Positions 42,280 to 51,795 of a stretch of DNA of 64,000 bases are shown piece after piece. Where the stretch lies: contig CAVTXA010000009.1 of NCBI GenBank assembly GCA_963738545.1, forward strand, positions 62,001 through 126,000, written 5' to 3'. The stretch comes from Bog-756 sp963738545 (GTDB taxonomy: Bacteria > Actinomycetota > Acidimicrobiia > Acidimicrobiales > RAAP-2). The position numbers and the translations under genes were made by a program. Position 1 is the first letter of the stretch; each line of letters begins with the position of its first letter. A model generated the notes under the pieces. That model did not search any database and was not told where the DNA came from. It saw only the letters and a program-made list of their open reading frames with translations.

Positions 42280-43931
42280 CTGGGCGTCAGCGCGTCGCCG
42301 TCGTCACCGGCGGAGGGGGAGGAATCGGGGCGGCGATCGCCGAGGAGCTCGGGCGGGAGGGCTGGTTCGTGGTCACCGTCGACCCGCTCGTGACCCTCGA
42401 CGGTTCTGCGCCGCTTCCCGAAACCGAGGAGACCACGGCCGGCCGGATCGTGGCGGCGGGTGGCTCGGCCCGGGCCTCGTCGGTGTCGGTCACGGATGGT
42501 CAGGCAGTCCACGACCTGTTCGCCGGGCTGGTCGACGAGCACGGTGGACTCGATGCCGTCGTCAACGTCGCCGGCATCACGCGGCAGACCTACTTCGGCA
42601 AGGGCACCGAGGAGGACTGGCTGGCCGTGCTCTCCGTGCACCTCGACGGCTATCTGAACATCCTCGGGGCGGCGCTGCCGCTCATGGCTGCGGCCGGACA
42701 TGGCCATGTCGTCGGCGTCACCTCCGGCTCGGGGTGGCGCGCCGCCGACGCTGGTGCGTACAGCCGTGCCAAGCGCGCCGTCGCCGCCCTCACGTGGCAG
42801 CTGGGCCCGCAGGTACCACCGGGCGTGACCGTCAACGCCCTGTCGCCCATCGCCGCCACGCGGATGATGGCTTCCGCCCTGGAGCGGGCCCGGAAGGCGG
42901 GCCAGTCGGGCGGTGGGGGCATCTCCTTTCTCACGGTGGCGGGTCCTGAAGACCTGGGGCCGGTGGGTGCGTATCTCGCCGATGAGGCGTTCGGGTGGTG
43001 CAGCGGCCGGGTGCTCTTCGCCGGCGGGTCGGAGGTGGCGATCGTCGACGAGCCCCGCCTTCTCGAAGTGGTGCGCACCGACGGGGTGCATTCCCTCGCC
43101 CGGGTGCTCGAGGATGTCGTTCCCCGGGCTTTCGCCAAAGCGGAGGGGAGCCAGATGAGCGGGGGGGGCAGCAACCCTCGGTTCGGAGCCATCTTCGCCG
43201 AGCCTCCGCCCGCCGAGCTGGCATCGTCTGGTGTGCGGTCCTGTGCCCTGGTCGCCGACAACCCCTCGATGGCCGCCTCGGTGACCACTGCCCTCGGGGA
43301 GCGGTCCATCATCTGCCACCAGGTCGAGGTGGCTCACGGCTTCGGGGACCCGGGCAAGGCGCTGCGTTCCGCAGTCGAGACCGTAGGACCGATCGACGCG
43401 ATCGTCGTCGCACTCGACGGCGGCCGGACCAGGTCCCGTGCGTCGCAGGGTTGGGAGGTGGTGCTCGACGAGCACCGCGGGATCGTCAAGGACCTCCACA
43501 CTGACGCAGGATGGTCACGGGCGACCGCCGACTATGCCGCCGACGCCGACCGGCCCGTTCGTCTGGTGACACTCACCGACGCCACCACCTCTGGGGGTCG
43601 AAGCCGCGCCCAGGCCTCGGTGCAGCAGGCCCGCATCGCCGCTAGCGCCACCGAGGGACGTGTCACCGCCTTCGCTGCCAGCATCGAGGCATCGGCGGAG
43701 CGAGCCGGTGCATCGGCCGGACAGCTGGTCGCCCACCTCGTCAGCCACCCGGAAGCCTCAGCGCTCGCTGGTGCGGAGTTGGTGGTGGGTGCGGGTTGGA
43801 TCGGCCTTCGCAGCCACCCCCGCCCCATCGGCAGCGTCACCTACGGCGGTCCTGCCGTCCCCGAGTGGCTCGACGGCACGCTCCGGCAGATCGTAGGCGC
43901 CACTGCTCCTCCGTCAGCGGTGGAGCTCTGA
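42276..43931 (+). CDS. Tandem SDR fusion, active N-terminal and degenerate C-terminal domain
   Basis: 551 residues, about twice an SDR. Residues 1-~260 form a classical SDR: T-G-G-G-G-G-I-G, N-V-A-G-I-T, catalytic Y-S-R-A-K (YxxxK). Residues ~290-551 follow SDR secondary-structure order but lack the glycine motif and YxxxK. The C terminus has G-W-I-G-L-R-S-H-P-R-P. GTG overlaps the stop of the monooxygenase gene and the TGA touches the amidohydrolase ATG, so the three form one operon. An alcohol-ketone step feeding the BVMO is the natural inference. Confidence 0.8.
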   Translation: MTGRQRVAVVTGGGGGIGAAIAEELGREGWFVVTVDPLVTLDGSAPLPETEETTAGRIVAAGGSARASSVSVTDGQAVHDLFAGLVDEHGGLDAVVNVAGITRQTYFGKGTEEDWLAVLSVHLDGYLNILGAALPLMAAAGHGHVVGVTSGSGWRAADAGAYSRAKRAVAALTWQLGPQVPPGVTVNALSPIAATRMMASALERARKAGQSGGGGISFLTVAGPEDLGPVGAYLADEAFGWCSGRVLFAGGSEVAIVDEPRLLEVVRTDGVHSLARVLEDVVPRAFAKAEGSQMSGGGSNPRFGAIFAEPPPAELASSGVRSCALVADNPSMAASVTTALGERSIICHQVEVAHGFGDPGKALRSAVETVGPIDAIVVALDGGRTRSRASQGWEVVLDEHRGIVKDLHTDAGWSRATADYAADADRPVRLVTLTDATTSGGRSRAQASVQQARIAASATEGRVTAFAASIEASAERAGASAGQLVAHLVSHPEASALAGAELVVGAGWIGLRSHPRPIGSVTYGGPAVPEWLDGTLRQIVGATAPPSAVEL

Positions 43932-44797
43932 TGTCCGGGCAGCCCACGCGGGTGGTCGACGCCCATGTGCACCTCTGGGACCCCGCCCGGACCGACTGGT
44001 ATCCCTATCTGTCCCATCCGCCGTCCCCGGGAGCGGGTGATGTGTCCGGGATGTACCGCCGCTTCGACGTCGACATCTACCGCACCGAAGCAGCCAGATG
44101 GAACGTCGAGAAGTTCGTCAACGTCGCCGCGGCCACCGGCCGCCACTCGATCGACGAAACCCGTGAACTCGATGCCCACGCCCGTGACCGCGGTGGCCCC
44201 GACGCCATCATTGGAGGCCTGCCGCCGACTGACACCGTGGCCGAGGCCGTCGAGCTGCTCGACCGGCAGATGACCGCGTCGCGTTTTCGGGGGGTCCGCC
44301 CGATGGGTATCCACGAAGGGCCGCTTCCCGCCGTCGATGTACTGCGGGCCCTCCAGGAGCGGAACCTCGTCTTCGAGCTGATGACCCACACCGATCAGCT
44401 GCGAGAGGCGGCGACGGGGCTGGCCGGCTTTGGCGATCTGAGCGTTGTCGTCGAGCACACGGGATGGCCCCGCACCGACTCCGATGAGGAGCGGGAGCTC
44501 TGGCAGACGGGCATCGACGCGTTGGCCGATCTGGGGGCCAATGTGGTGTGCAAGCTCTCGGGTCTGGCCATGCCGTTCGGCTCCATGGACGCCGATGATC
44601 TTGCGCCTTGGCTCGAGTACGCCATCGAGTCCTTCGGCGTCGACCGCTGCATGTTCGCCAGTAATTTTCCCGTCGACTCGATGTTCGGCACCTTCGACGA
44701 CCTCTACGGTGCCTACAGCCGGGTGACCTCTGGCCTAGACAGCGCCTCCCGTGAGCGGCTCTTTGCCGGGAACGCCGAGCGTGTCTATCGCATGTAG
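43931..44797 (+). CDS. Amidohydrolase-2 family hydrolase (lactonase-like)
   Basis: 288 residues from ATG 43931, right after the SDR stop. V-V-D-A-H-V-H-L-W-D (HxH metal motif) is at the N terminus, then V-V-E-H-T-G-W-P, C-K-L-S-G-L and F-A-S-N-F-P-V-D near the end. These match the fuconolactonase/dicarboxylate-lactonase branch of TIM-barrel amidohydrolases. Next to a BVMO, hydrolysis of the lactone product is a reasonable guess. 239 bases of apparently empty sequence follow before xylB. Confidence 0.83.
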   Translation: MSGQPTRVVDAHVHLWDPARTDWYPYLSHPPSPGAGDVSGMYRRFDVDIYRTEAARWNVEKFVNVAAATGRHSIDETRELDAHARDRGGPDAIIGGLPPTDTVAEAVELLDRQMTASRFRGVRPMGIHEGPLPAVDVLRALQERNLVFELMTHTDQLREAATGLAGFGDLSVVVEHTGWPRTDSDEERELWQTGIDALADLGANVVCKLSGLAMPFGSMDADDLAPWLEYAIESFGVDRCMFASNFPVDSMFGTFDDLYGAYSRVTSGLDSASRERLFAGNAERVYRM

Positions 44798-45036
44798 GGG
44801 CGCCCGGACCATCGTGGCGAGTGAGGGATGGACAGCCTTGATCGGTGAGGTGGTAGCACTGGTGCCCGTGATCAGGGCCAGGAGGCGGTGCGTGCGGCGT
44901 TCGCAGGGTGGGCATTTGTGAGGGGGTGGATCCGGCGGACCGTCGGTACTCTCCGTCCTGGCGGCCCGCGCCCTGAAGGTACGGAACCGGGTGTCACGCT
45001 GACCGGAGGCCAGCCCCGCTCCGAGGTCGGTCGGTA

Positions 45037-46524
45037 GTGCCGCTGGTCGGTGGTGTCGATTCCTCGACCCAGACCACCAAGGTCGAGCTACGCGACCTGG
45101 AGTCGGGATCGCTGCTCGGTTCCGGTCGGGCCCCCCATCCGGCTACTACACCACCGAGGAGCGAACAAGATCCGGCGGCGTGGTGGAGCGCCCTGGTGCT
45201 GGCCATGGGCCGGGCGCTGACCGACGCCGCCTCTCGCGGCGCCCGGGCCACTGACGTGGTGGCCCTGGCGGTGGCCGCACAGCAGCACGGTCTCGTCACC
45301 CTCGGGGAGGGCGGTGCCGTGATCCGACCGGCGAAGCTCTGGAACGACACGGAGTCGGCATCCGATGCCCGGAGGCTGCTCGACCGGCTCGGTCCCGCGG
45401 CCTGGGCGGAGGCGTGTGGCAGCGTCCCCGTGGCCGCCTTCACCGTCACCAAGCTGGCGTGGCTCCGTCGGCGGGAGCCAGAGGTGTTCGCACGGATCGC
45501 CTCGGTCATGTTGCCCCACGACTGGCTGACGTACCGGCTGACCGGAGCGCGGGTGACGGACAGAGGTGACGCCTCGGGCACCGGCTACTGGTCCCCGGCC
45601 GACGACCGCTACCGGTTCGACCTGCTCGACCTGGTCGACGACCGCATCGACTGGCCTCCTCGACTGCCCGTCGTCCGACCCGCCGACGCCGTGGCGGGGG
45701 TGCTGCTGGCCTCACCGGCGGCCGAGCTCGGCCTCGCCGCCGGCATCCCCGTGGCCGTCGGCACCGGCGACAACATGGCCGGCGCGTTGGGCATCGGCAT
45801 GGCCACGGGCGATGTCGCCGTCTCGTTGGGTACGTCGGGAACGTTCTACGCCCTCCACGACCGTCCCACCCACGATATTTCGGGGGCGGTCGCCGGTTTC
45901 GCCGATGCCACGGACCGCTTCCTTCCCCTCGTCTGCACCCTCAACGCCACCCTCGTGACCGACGCTGTGGCCAGGCTGCTCTCGGTTGATCACTCCGCCC
46001 TCGATGCGCTGGCCCTCGCCGCCCCCCCGGGCAGCGGGGGTATGGTCATGGTCCCGTACCTGGCCGGCGAGCGCACGCCCAATCGACCGGAGGCCACCGG
46101 GTCACTCCACGGCATCCGACCCGACGCCACCCCGGCTCTGGTAGCCCGAGCGGCGTTCGAAGGTGTGGTCTGCGGCCTCCTCGAGGGGGGAGACGCGCTC
46201 ACCGCCAACGGCGTCTCCCTGGCCGGCGGCAGGATGATCGTCCTCGGAGGTGGTGCGCGCTCGGCCGCCTATCTGGACGTGTTGGCGGGGCTGGCCGGAC
46301 GCCCGGTGTCGATCCCGTCCGTTCCCGAGCCTGTGGCCAGGGGGGCCGCCGTCCTGGCAGCCGCGGCCACGACGCCTTCAGGGGTCGGCCCGGTACTCGA
46401 GGCCTGGGACACAGACCCTTGGGCTACCGTGGACCCCTCGATCGACCCGGAGCGGGCACGGTCGATCCGCCGTCGGTACGCCGAGTCGGCGGCCGAGCAG
46501 GGGCGTAGCGCCGGCGACATGTAG
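45037..46524 (+). CDS. xylB: Xylulokinase
   Basis: FGGY-family kinase phosphorylating D-xylulose. 495 residues. N-terminal G-V-D-S-S-T-Q-T-T-K-V, then A-Q-Q-H-G-L-V, K-L-W-N-D; the second domain has S-L-G-T-S-G-T-F-Y, Y-L-A-G-E-R-T-P and G-G-G-A-R-S-A-A-Y. GTG start; no strong ribosome-binding site. Followed 125 bases later by xylose isomerase, together the isomerase pathway for D-xylose into the pentose phosphate pathway. No transporter or XylR is in the window. Confidence 0.9.
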   Translation: MPLVGGVDSSTQTTKVELRDLESGSLLGSGRAPHPATTPPRSEQDPAAWWSALVLAMGRALTDAASRGARATDVVALAVAAQQHGLVTLGEGGAVIRPAKLWNDTESASDARRLLDRLGPAAWAEACGSVPVAAFTVTKLAWLRRREPEVFARIASVMLPHDWLTYRLTGARVTDRGDASGTGYWSPADDRYRFDLLDLVDDRIDWPPRLPVVRPADAVAGVLLASPAAELGLAAGIPVAVGTGDNMAGALGIGMATGDVAVSLGTSGTFYALHDRPTHDISGAVAGFADATDRFLPLVCTLNATLVTDAVARLLSVDHSALDALALAAPPGSGGMVMVPYLAGERTPNRPEATGSLHGIRPDATPALVARAAFEGVVCGLLEGGDALTANGVSLAGGRMIVLGGGARSAAYLDVLAGLAGRPVSIPSVPEPVARGAAVLAAAATTPSGVGPVLEAWDTDPWATVDPSIDPERARSIRRRYAESAAEQGRSAGDM

Positions 46525-46648
46525 CGGCCACCCGGCCGTGCCCGGTTCCGTGTTCTGGCCTCGTCAACGCCATGGTCTGCACCGCGACAGGGAGAGTGGC
46601 ACGCTGTCAGGGGAGCGACTGCCGACGAGAGCCCGAGGAGGCGGCATC

Positions 46649-47833
46649 ATGACCGACGACTACCAACCGGTGCCCGAGGACCATTTCACGTTCGGACTGT
46701 GGACCGTGGGCAATCCGGGCCGGGACCCGTTCGGACACGAGACCCGGGCACCACTCGATCCGGTCGACACCGTCCACCGGCTGAGCGATCTCGGCGCCTA
46801 TGGAGTGAGTTTCCACGACGACGACCTGGTGCCACCCGGCTCGTCGCCGGCCGAGCGGGGGGATGTGGTCAAACGGTTCCGCCGTGCCCTCGACGCGACC
46901 GGCCTCAAGGTGCCCATGGCCACCACCAATCTCTTCTCGCGCCCCGTGTTCAAGGAGGGCGCTTTCACGGCCAACGACCCCGAGGTGCGACGGTTCGCCG
47001 TGGCCAAGGCTCTCGATGCCATCGACCTCGGGGTGGAGTTGGGGGCGACGGTCTTCGTCCTGTGGGGTGGAAGGGAAGGCGTCGAGGCCGAGGCGGCCAA
47101 GGACGTCCGCGGCGCCCTCGATCGGTACGCGGAAGCCGTCAACTTGTGCTGTTCCTATGTCCGGGAGCGGGGTTACGAGCTCCGGTTCGCTCTGGAGCCG
47201 AAGCCCAACGAGCCCCGAGGCGACATCTTCCTGCCCACCGTCGGCCACGCCCTGGCCTTCATCCACGAGTTGGAGTGGCCCGAGATGGTCGGCGTGAATC
47301 CCGAGTTCGCCCACGAGACCATGAGTGGACTCTCGTTCACCCACGCGGTGGCCCAGGCCCTGTGGCAGGGCAAGCTCTTCCACATCGACCTCAACGCCCA
47401 GCGGATCGGCAAGTTCGACCAGGACTACCGGTTCGGCTCCGAAGGGATCCGGGACGCCTTCTACCTGGTGAAGCTCTTGGAGGATGCTGGATGGGAGGGT
47501 ATGCGCCACTTCGATGCCCACGCCTATCGGACCGATGACGCCGACGGGGTGTGGGACTTCGCCCGGGGATGCATGAGGAACTACCTCATCCTGCGGGAGA
47601 AGGTCCGACAGTTCCACGACGACCAAGCGATCGCCGAGGCCCTCGTCGTTGCCGGCGTGCCGGCGATCTTCGAGCCGACCTCACCCGATGGGCTGGGGGC
47701 CGATGCCGTCGCCGCTCTGCGGGCCTCGGCCGGAGCGACATCTGAAGTCGAGCTCGGGGCCACCGGCTACGGGCACGAGCGGCTCGATCAGCTGGCCACC
47801 GAGCTTCTGCTCGGCGTCCGTCCCCGCACCTGA
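46649..47833 (+). CDS. xylA: Xylose isomerase (class I)
   Basis: Interconverts D-xylose and D-xylulose. 394 residues, typical of the short actinobacterial class. F-G-L-W-T-V-G-N-P-G-R-D-P-F-G at the start, catalytic V-S-F-H-D-D-D near residue 54, metal ligands in L-E-P-K-P-N-E-P-R and H-I-D-L-N, and H-F-D-A-H-A-Y-R. ATG 46649 follows GAGGAGG; the upstream open part of the frame is not conserved. Confidence 0.95.
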   Translation: MTDDYQPVPEDHFTFGLWTVGNPGRDPFGHETRAPLDPVDTVHRLSDLGAYGVSFHDDDLVPPGSSPAERGDVVKRFRRALDATGLKVPMATTNLFSRPVFKEGAFTANDPEVRRFAVAKALDAIDLGVELGATVFVLWGGREGVEAEAAKDVRGALDRYAEAVNLCCSYVRERGYELRFALEPKPNEPRGDIFLPTVGHALAFIHELEWPEMVGVNPEFAHETMSGLSFTHAVAQALWQGKLFHIDLNAQRIGKFDQDYRFGSEGIRDAFYLVKLLEDAGWEGMRHFDAHAYRTDDADGVWDFARGCMRNYLILREKVRQFHDDQAIAEALVVAGVPAIFEPTSPDGLGADAVAALRASAGATSEVELGATGYGHERLDQLATELLLGVRPRT

Positions 47834-47877
47834 CCGCCCGTCACCGTTCGCCCCATCTCACGCCCTGGTGGACGGAC

Positions 47878-47921
47878 GCCGGGCCGGGTGCCTTCGCTTG
47901 CAGAAGGCAGAGGGGCCCGGC
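47878..47921. terminator. Two-tier stem-loop between convergent xylA and nitroreductase
   Basis: Outer arms GCCGGGCC (47878-47885) and GGCCCGGC (47914-47921), inner stem CCTTC/GAAGG (47891-47895, 47903-47907). Placed in the convergent gap, so probably a bidirectional terminator without T runs. Confidence 0.55.
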
Positions 47922-47945
47922 GGAGGCCGTGGTGACCCGTGAGCG

Positions 47946-48620
47946 TCACGCTCCGGTGGGGGAGTGGTCCTCGCCCCAGCTGACGATGTCATCGGCATGC
48001 TCGTCCCAGTGATCGAGGGACACGACCTCGGCCAGAGGTCGCCGACGGACCGGACCGTGACGGCCGCGGGGCCATCCGACCACGACGTGCCCGGCGAGCA
48101 TCCAGTCCTCGGGCACTCCGACGGCCTCGCGGAGCAAGGGCTCCCCACCGTAGGAGGCCCAACTGGTCAGACAGGCGCCGAGGCCGAGGGCCCGGGCGGC
48201 AAGGAGGAAGTTCTGCATGGCCGGAAAGATCGAGCCTCCGAGGAGCAGCTCCGAGGCCGTCGGGTAGCGCTTCTGGGTGAAGAGCACCGACGTGAACTCC
48301 CCGGCCCGGTCGTGGAGCTCGTAGGTGGCCCGGTTGGTGCGGGCCTTGCGGCTGTGGTCGTCGTCATCCGGTCGGGTCATTCCGTAGACCGGCTCGATCA
48401 CCTCCAGGGCCTGGGCGGCCGCCAGGGCCACCACGGCCCGCTGCTCGGCCGACCGGAGCACGATGAAGCGCCAACCCTGGGCGTTGGCGCCCGATGGTGC
48501 CCACGTGGCGGCCTGAAGGCACCGGGCCAGGGTGGCGTTACCGACGGGCTCGTCGGTGAAGCGGCGGATGGTCCTCGTCGTCGACAGGACCGCCCAGATG
48601 TCGGTTGTCGGCTCGCTCAT
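47946..48620 (-). CDS. Nitroreductase-family FMN oxidoreductase
   Basis: 224 residues from ATG 48620; the frame is open to 48728 but without a site. FMN-binding T-R-T-I-R-R-F-T-D-E-P-V near the N terminus, W-A-P-S-G-A-N-A-Q-G-W-R-F, a long middle insertion, then A-M-Q-N-F-L-L-A-A-R-A-L-G-L-G and L-A-G-H-V-V-V-G-W-P. NAD(P)H-dependent reduction of nitro compounds, quinones or enones; the natural substrate is unknown. Confidence 0.85.
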   Translation of the reverse strand: MSEPTTDIWAVLSTTRTIRRFTDEPVGNATLARCLQAATWAPSGANAQGWRFIVLRSAEQRAVVALAAAQALEVIEPVYGMTRPDDDDHSRKARTNRATYELHDRAGEFTSVLFTQKRYPTASELLLGGSIFPAMQNFLLAARALGLGACLTSWASYGGEPLLREAVGVPEDWMLAGHVVVGWPRGRHGPVRRRPLAEVVSLDHWDEHADDIVSWGEDHSPTGA

Positions 48621-48782
48621 GACCGGATCATCGCCTCGCCGGTCCCTGCTCCTGGTCGGTCGCGGCACGGGCCGGAAGGACAGCACCGGTTCCGGAGGAG
48701 CGGAAATCGGTAGGCAGGCCGTGCGCACGGTCGTGGGTCGACGAGAGGGAGGGGGTGCGTGGTCCCGGCCGGCCGATCACGA

Positions 48783-50072
48783 TCACGTGGTCGGCGTGAA
48801 TTCGAGGTGGAGCTGCGTCAGCCCCCGGAGGATGAAGGTGGGGACGTACTGGAATCGACGGGCGCCTGGCGGGCCGTGGTGTTCCTCGGAAAGACGGATG
48901 TCCGTTGTCCGGTCGAGGATGCGCTCCAGACTGACCTTGGCCTCGGTCCGGGCCAGCGGGGCCCCGGGACAGGTGTGGATACCCCGGCCGAAGGCCAGGT
49001 GATGGCGGGCATTCTCCCGTTCGGGGTCGAACGTCGCCGGGTCGTCGAAGCGCCGGGGGTCGCGGTTGGCCGCCGCGTTGATCAGCATGACCGTCGTGCC
49101 GGCGGGGAGTTCGACCCCTCCGACGGTCGTGGGCACCCTCGACAGCCGGAAGTCGCCCTTGATGGGACTCTCCATCCGGAGAGTCTCCTCGATGAAGTTG
49201 GGGATCCGTTGGTGGTCATCGCGCAGGAGCTGTTGCAACTCGGGGTCCTCGGCAATGAGTTGGAGAGCCGAGCCCAGCAGGCGGACGGTGGTCTCTTGTC
49301 CGGCGGCGAACAGGTTGGCAGCCACCCGCACGACGTCGATGACCTCAGGGATCGTTCCGTCCGGGAAGGTGGCGGTGGCCAGCCCGGTCAGGACGTCGTC
49401 TCGTGGGGTGAGGCGACGGTCCTCGACATAGTGAGTGAACTGTTGGTAGAGGTACTCGAGGGGTGAGAGGGCCAGGGTCTCCTCGCTGGTACTCCCGACG
49501 GCCCCGTGGCCGGCTTGGCCCCGCAGGAGCGCCTCGACGAAGTGGGGGTGGTCCTCCTCGGGCACACCGAGGAGGTCGGCGATGACCAGCATGGCGAACG
49601 GACCGGCGAACTCACTGATGTACTCGCACTTGCCGCGGGCGAGGAAGGTGTCGATCTGCCGGTCGGCCAGCCGCCACATGAACGCCTCGTTCCCCCGCAG
49701 CCGCTTGGGCGTGATCAAACGCATGAGCAGGGCACGGTGATCGGTGTGCTTGGGCGGGTCGAACGTCGGGAGTTGGTCGCTCATGGGGAGTTCGTCACGA
49801 TGCTCCTCGATCAGCGCACTGATGTCATCGCCGTCGAGCGGCACCGGGAACCCGGGGAATGGTCCGGTCACCGAGGTGCACGAGGAGAACGTGTCAGCGT
49901 CGTTGTAGACGGCCATCACCTCCTCGTACCCGGTGATCATCACCACGTCGTGGTGGGGCTCGGCCGTGACCGGACATTGCGCTCGAAGGGATTCGAAGTA
50001 GGGGTAGGGATCGACGAGCAGGTCGTCATCCCGGAAGAAGTCGATGGCGTCGAACTCACTCACTGTCTTCAC
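48783..50072 (-). CDS. Cytochrome P450 (paralogue A)
   Basis: 429 residues from GTG 50072 (AGGAG site). I-helix A-A-G-Q-E-T-T, K-helix E-E-T-L-R (ExxR), and the haem loop F-G-R-G-I-H-T-C-P-G with the proximal Cys near residue 370. Hydroxylates an unreactive carbon using electrons from a ferredoxin; no ferredoxin gene is in the window. Very similar in layout to the P450 at 56213-57469 (shared D-P-P-K-H-T, L-L-M-R-L-I-T-P-K-R-L and L-E-F-T-P end). Confidence 0.92.
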   Translation of the reverse strand: MKTVSEFDAIDFFRDDDLLVDPYPYFESLRAQCPVTAEPHHDVVMITGYEEVMAVYNDADTFSSCTSVTGPFPGFPVPLDGDDISALIEEHRDELPMSDQLPTFDPPKHTDHRALLMRLITPKRLRGNEAFMWRLADRQIDTFLARGKCEYISEFAGPFAMLVIADLLGVPEEDHPHFVEALLRGQAGHGAVGSTSEETLALSPLEYLYQQFTHYVEDRRLTPRDDVLTGLATATFPDGTIPEVIDVVRVAANLFAAGQETTVRLLGSALQLIAEDPELQQLLRDDHQRIPNFIEETLRMESPIKGDFRLSRVPTTVGGVELPAGTTVMLINAAANRDPRRFDDPATFDPERENARHHLAFGRGIHTCPGAPLARTEAKVSLERILDRTTDIRLSEEHHGPPGARRFQYVPTFILRGLTQLHLEFTPTT

Positions 50073-50402
50073 TGCTCTCCTCGTTTTGCCCTGTGAACTC
50101 GTCGAACGCCACCCATGATGGTCGCAGCGACAAGGTGCAGAGGCGGCCACGTAAATTATGTAAGTTATATTCTGCAAAACGATAAGCGGATTCTTGCAGG
50201 CAAGCAAGCGTGGGCTGGGGTACTACCGACCAGGGTCTGGCGCAGCCGCACGGGCGAGCATGGCCCGCGTGCCGGTCTCGGTGGGCGATCCCTGGAGGAC
50301 GGACCGCGGCACGACCACGCCCCAGACCAAGTCGATCCGGACTCGCTCTCGAGTGCGTGCGGTCGAGCCAACCGAAGCCTCCACCAACGAACGGAGCACG
50401 TC
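50073..50402. promoter_or_regulatory. Divergent promoter region, P450 and CMD genes
   Basis: 330 bases between divergent genes. An unusually AT-rich patch (about 50152-50195: TAAATTATGTAAGTTATATT then AAAACGATAAG) stands in an otherwise ~68% GC region. Promoters for both directions and a repressor site are likely here. TATATT (50168-50173) could serve rightward transcription. The frames across it are not coding-like. Confidence 0.5.
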
Positions 50403-50786
50403 ATGGAAGAGAACGACGGTCTGGCCAAGGCCCGGGAACTGCGCCGGGCCATGCTCGGAGACGCCTACGTCGACGCCCAGGCTACCGACCCGAACCCGGT
50501 GATGGGGGAGTTCCAGGACTACATCACCTCGATGGCCTGGGGCGTGTGGGCCCGGGGTGGGGCACTCAGCCCACGTGACCGAAGTCTGTTGGTTCTGGCC
50601 ATGACGGCCGCCCTCGGACGCATGGAGGAGTTCCGCCTCCACGCCGGAGCGACGCTCCGGACGGGTGTCACCGACGAGGAGCTCGACGAGCTGCTCTTCC
50701 AGGTGGCCGCCTACTGCGGTGCGCCCGCGGGTATCGCCGCCAAGCGTTCCCTCCAGGCGGTACGGGCCGAGCGGGAGGCAACGTGA
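50403..50786 (+). CDS. Carboxymuconolactone decarboxylase-family protein
   Basis: 127 residues from ATG 50403. All-helical CMD/AhpD fold with R-L-H-A-G-A-T-L-R-T-G-V-T-D-E-E-L-D-E-L-L and the Y-C-G-A-P-A-G turn. It lacks the C-x-x-C of peroxidase-type AhpD, so a PcaC-like decarboxylase or a structural relative is more likely. First gene of a rightward catabolic set; coupled by a 4-base overlap to the dehydrogenase. Confidence 0.8.
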   Translation: MEENDGLAKARELRRAMLGDAYVDAQATDPNPVMGEFQDYITSMAWGVWARGGALSPRDRSLLVLAMTAALGRMEEFRLHAGATLRTGVTDEELDELLFQVAAYCGAPAGIAAKRSLQAVRAEREAT

Positions 50787-51643
50787 AACCAGCAACCGTC
50801 GGATTTGTCGGTCTCGGCAACATGGGCAGCGCGCTGGCCACCAATCTTGTTGCCGCGGGGCATGACGTTCTGGCCTTCGATGTGAGCGGACCGGAGCGGT
50901 GCCCCGAGGGGGCGCGGTTCGCCGTCGACGTGGCCCACGTGGCCGACGGCGCCGGGATCGTCGTTCTCAGCCTGCCCGATGGCTCGGTGTCCGAGCTCGT
51001 GGCCCAGGAGATCCTCGAATCGGCGGGCCGGCGCACCACCCACGTGGTGGACACGTCCACGATCGGCGTAGCCAACGCCCGGTCCCTCGATGCGCTGCTG
51101 GCCGATGCCGGGCTGTCCTATGTCGACGCCCCGGTATCCGGCGGTGTGGCCGGGGCCAGGGCCCGCACGCTGACCGTCATGTACGCAGGATCGGACCCGG
51201 CGTGTGCTGCCGTCGAGCCTGTCCTCGCCGACCTGAGCGATCGGCGTCGCCGGGTCGGTGAACGGCCCGGGATGGCCCAGGCCCTTAAGTTGGCCAACAA
51301 CTTCCTGTCGGCCACGGCCCTGGCCGCCACCAGCGAGGCCGTGGCCTTCGGCCTGTCGGTCGGGCTGGACATGGGGACGATGCTCGAGGTGCTGAACGCC
51401 TCGAGTGGACAGAGCGCGGCCACGACGGACAAGTTCCCCAACCACGTACAGACCGGCCGGTACGCCTCCGGGTTCGCCAACTCGTTGATGTGCAAGGACA
51501 TCGCCCTGTACCTCGGTGCCGTCGAGACCCAGGCGGCTCCGTCGGCCATCGGCCGAGTGACCGCGTCGGTGTGGGAACGCTTCGCCGCCACCGAACCGGG
51601 CGTCGATTTCACCCGCATCTTCCCCTTCGTCCAGGAATCGTGA
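50783..51643 (+). CDS. NAD-dependent beta-hydroxyacid dehydrogenase
   Basis: 286 residues. N-terminal G-F-V-G-L-G-N-M-G-S-A-L (GxGxxG), D-T-S-T-I-G, substrate motif D-A-P-V-S-G-G-V-A-G-A and catalytic Lys in K-L-A-N-N-F-L. These define the 3-hydroxyisobutyrate/tartronate-semialdehyde dehydrogenase family. GTG overlaps the CMD stop. Substrate unknown; a beta-hydroxyacid from side-chain or ring breakdown would fit. Confidence 0.86.
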   Translation: MKPATVGFVGLGNMGSALATNLVAAGHDVLAFDVSGPERCPEGARFAVDVAHVADGAGIVVLSLPDGSVSELVAQEILESAGRRTTHVVDTSTIGVANARSLDALLADAGLSYVDAPVSGGVAGARARTLTVMYAGSDPACAAVEPVLADLSDRRRRVGERPGMAQALKLANNFLSATALAATSEAVAFGLSVGLDMGTMLEVLNASSGQSAATTDKFPNHVQTGRYASGFANSLMCKDIALYLGAVETQAAPSAIGRVTASVWERFAATEPGVDFTRIFPFVQES

Positions 51644-51783
51644 CCGACGATGGGTCCTGGCCTCGACCGACGGCGAGGAACAGGCGCACGGCTCGGGTTC
51701 GACAAGCCTGTGTCGGCCGGGTGCCCCACGTCGCCGGGCGATGGCGCGAGCCGATCCCTCCCCGGGGGGCGGTGCCGACTGAG

Positions 51784-51789
51784 TACGCT
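51784..51789 (+). promoter_or_regulatory. -10 element of leaderless 16-codon ORF
   Basis: TACGCT, 6 bases, GTG 51796. Same layout as the other leaderless starts in the window. It would drive the short ORF and the enoyl-CoA hydratase gene behind it. Confidence 0.45.
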
Positions 51790-51795
51790 TGGCCG

